Shown: one piece after another, positions 63,260 through 64,000 of the stretch
How positions within the stretch are numbered: position 1 is the first letter of the stretch
Layout of the letters: every line of letters starts with the position of its first letter
NCBI GenBank assembly: GCA_943735955.1
Contig: OX030957.1
Span: forward strand, 3,057,595-3,121,594
Source of the DNA: Piscicola geometra
Taxonomy: Eukaryota; Annelida; Clitellata; Hirudinida; Piscicolidae
Reading direction: 5' to 3'
Length of the DNA stretch: 64,000 nt
The notes under the pieces: model-generated
Database searches by the model: none
What the model saw: the letters and a program-made list of their open reading frames with translations, nothing else
What the model was told of the DNA's origin: nothing
Made by a program: the position numbers and the translations under genes

Positions 63260-63530
63260 AAACTCCCAAAAATGATTTTTTTATTTGTTCGGAGGAACGC
63301 AGGACTAAATACTCCCAAAGATTTGTGGCACTTAGATACAGCTGCTGAGGCTGTTAACCAAGGACCCGGATGCTTTAAAGGTATACGCAGATTGCGAGAG
63401 CAATTAAGAATGACTAATTGCTATGAGGTTAATGATGATCATTATAATAACTCTAAGAATACTAGTCCAGTAATTATAATTAATTATAATTATGATATAA
63501 TTATAATATAATTGTAATATTAATAATTCC
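63260..63530 (+). other. Short open frame of unknown nature
   Basis: A frame with NTPKDLWHLDTAAEAVNQGP and GIRRLREQLRMTNCYEV looks protein-like, then degenerates into AT-repeat DNA at about 63470. No family is recognised. It could be an exon of a gene mostly outside the window or a mobile-element relic. Confidence 0.25.
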
Positions 63531-63544
63531 AAATTATCATGTTG

Positions 63545-63846
63545 TTCCCGCCAGACTCGACAATCTCTGTTCTATTGTTTCTTGCGTGAACAGTTCTTCT
63601 AGAACCTGAAACTTGTTCGAGAAAGTGACCTTGAACTATGCTTTCTTCCGGGACTTTTTGAGCACATCGATGTTGGATGTGCCACTGCAGTCTCCTTCTT
63701 CTTCAACTTCAATTTCAAATTGGGTGTCAAGGAGATGACGGTCTGAATTCACGTCTGCTTCTCCTTTGACACTCGTACATTTTGTTGGCAACGATGATAG
63801 GGGGTCAATCTGGTTCTCTACCTATCTATTTTACGAAATGTTCTAT
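63545..63846 (-). pseudogene. Broken open frame, possible mobile-element or gene relic
   Basis: On the minus strand a frame runs NQIDPLSSLPTKCTSVKGEA, later VEEEGDCSGTSNIDVL and KKSRKKA, then meets a TAG. It continues in the same frame with FKVTFSNKFQVLEELFTQET and ends SLAGTT plus stop. The in-frame stop inside a clearly protein-like stretch suggests a decayed copy. The SNKFQVLEEL-like end recalls short peptides in retroelement ORFs, but I cannot assign it. Confidence 0.4.
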
Positions 63847-64000
63847 ACAAATTTAACTTTTAAAATTTTTGTTGCATGGAAGCATGAAAAAGTAGTTTTC
63901 AAAAAATAAATACTTTAAATGTTGTAAAAAAAATTCTTTAAATATTTCACAAGATCCACCTTCGGGGATAACCGAGAGGTTACTGTACACTCATGTTGGA

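Overview
This window is nuclear DNA from an animal, not a microbe. It is AT-rich, its genes are split by many short GT-AG introns, and it is loaded with micro- and minisatellites. Its gene set (fringe, SKAR/POLDIP3, an MZB1-like ER protein, TCF/LEF and ELMO-domain proteins) is metazoan. The microsatellite load and compact introns suggest a lophotrochozoan, perhaps an annelid such as a leech. That species guess is inference only. All gene models were built by hand, by joining exons whose splice phases agree and whose products match family motifs.

Left part (2.0-17.4 kb) is gene-dense. Two ELMO-domain genes lie head-to-tail on the minus strand (B: 2083-3779; A: 4732-9384) and share exon lengths and phases. 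A looks like a normal ARL2/ARF-family GAP domain, although one short exon is not found. B has lost the arginine of the GAP motif. Divergent from A is a Fringe glycosyltransferase gene on the plus strand (10025-12731). Only 167 bp further on is a POLDIP3/SKAR gene (12899-14990). An unrecognised Ser/Lys-rich protein gene runs towards it on the minus strand (15621-17424).

Middle part: 17.4-26.9 kb has no gene I can support. An MZB1-like secretory-pathway gene lies at 26900-29904. A TCF/LEF (pangolin) gene, the nuclear effector of Wnt/beta-catenin signalling, fills 34738 to about 58.0 kb in twelve exons. It has an unusual 230-residue extension before the beta-catenin-binding motif, a well conserved HMG box split by a 5.3 kb intron, and a C-clamp that lacks its last cysteine. 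Most of the long (TG)n tracts of the window sit in its introns.

Right part: a minus-strand gene (60625-63244) encodes a small type I membrane protein with a short cysteine-bearing ectodomain, one transmembrane helix and a tyrosine-motif tail (ITIM/ITSM-like). Just downstream, 59104-59584 is a second phase-compatible exon that encodes another ITIM/ITSM-like tail. The two may be alternative tails of one receptor. This receptor is the most novel-looking system here. The last 0.8 kb holds a broken open frame of unknown origin.
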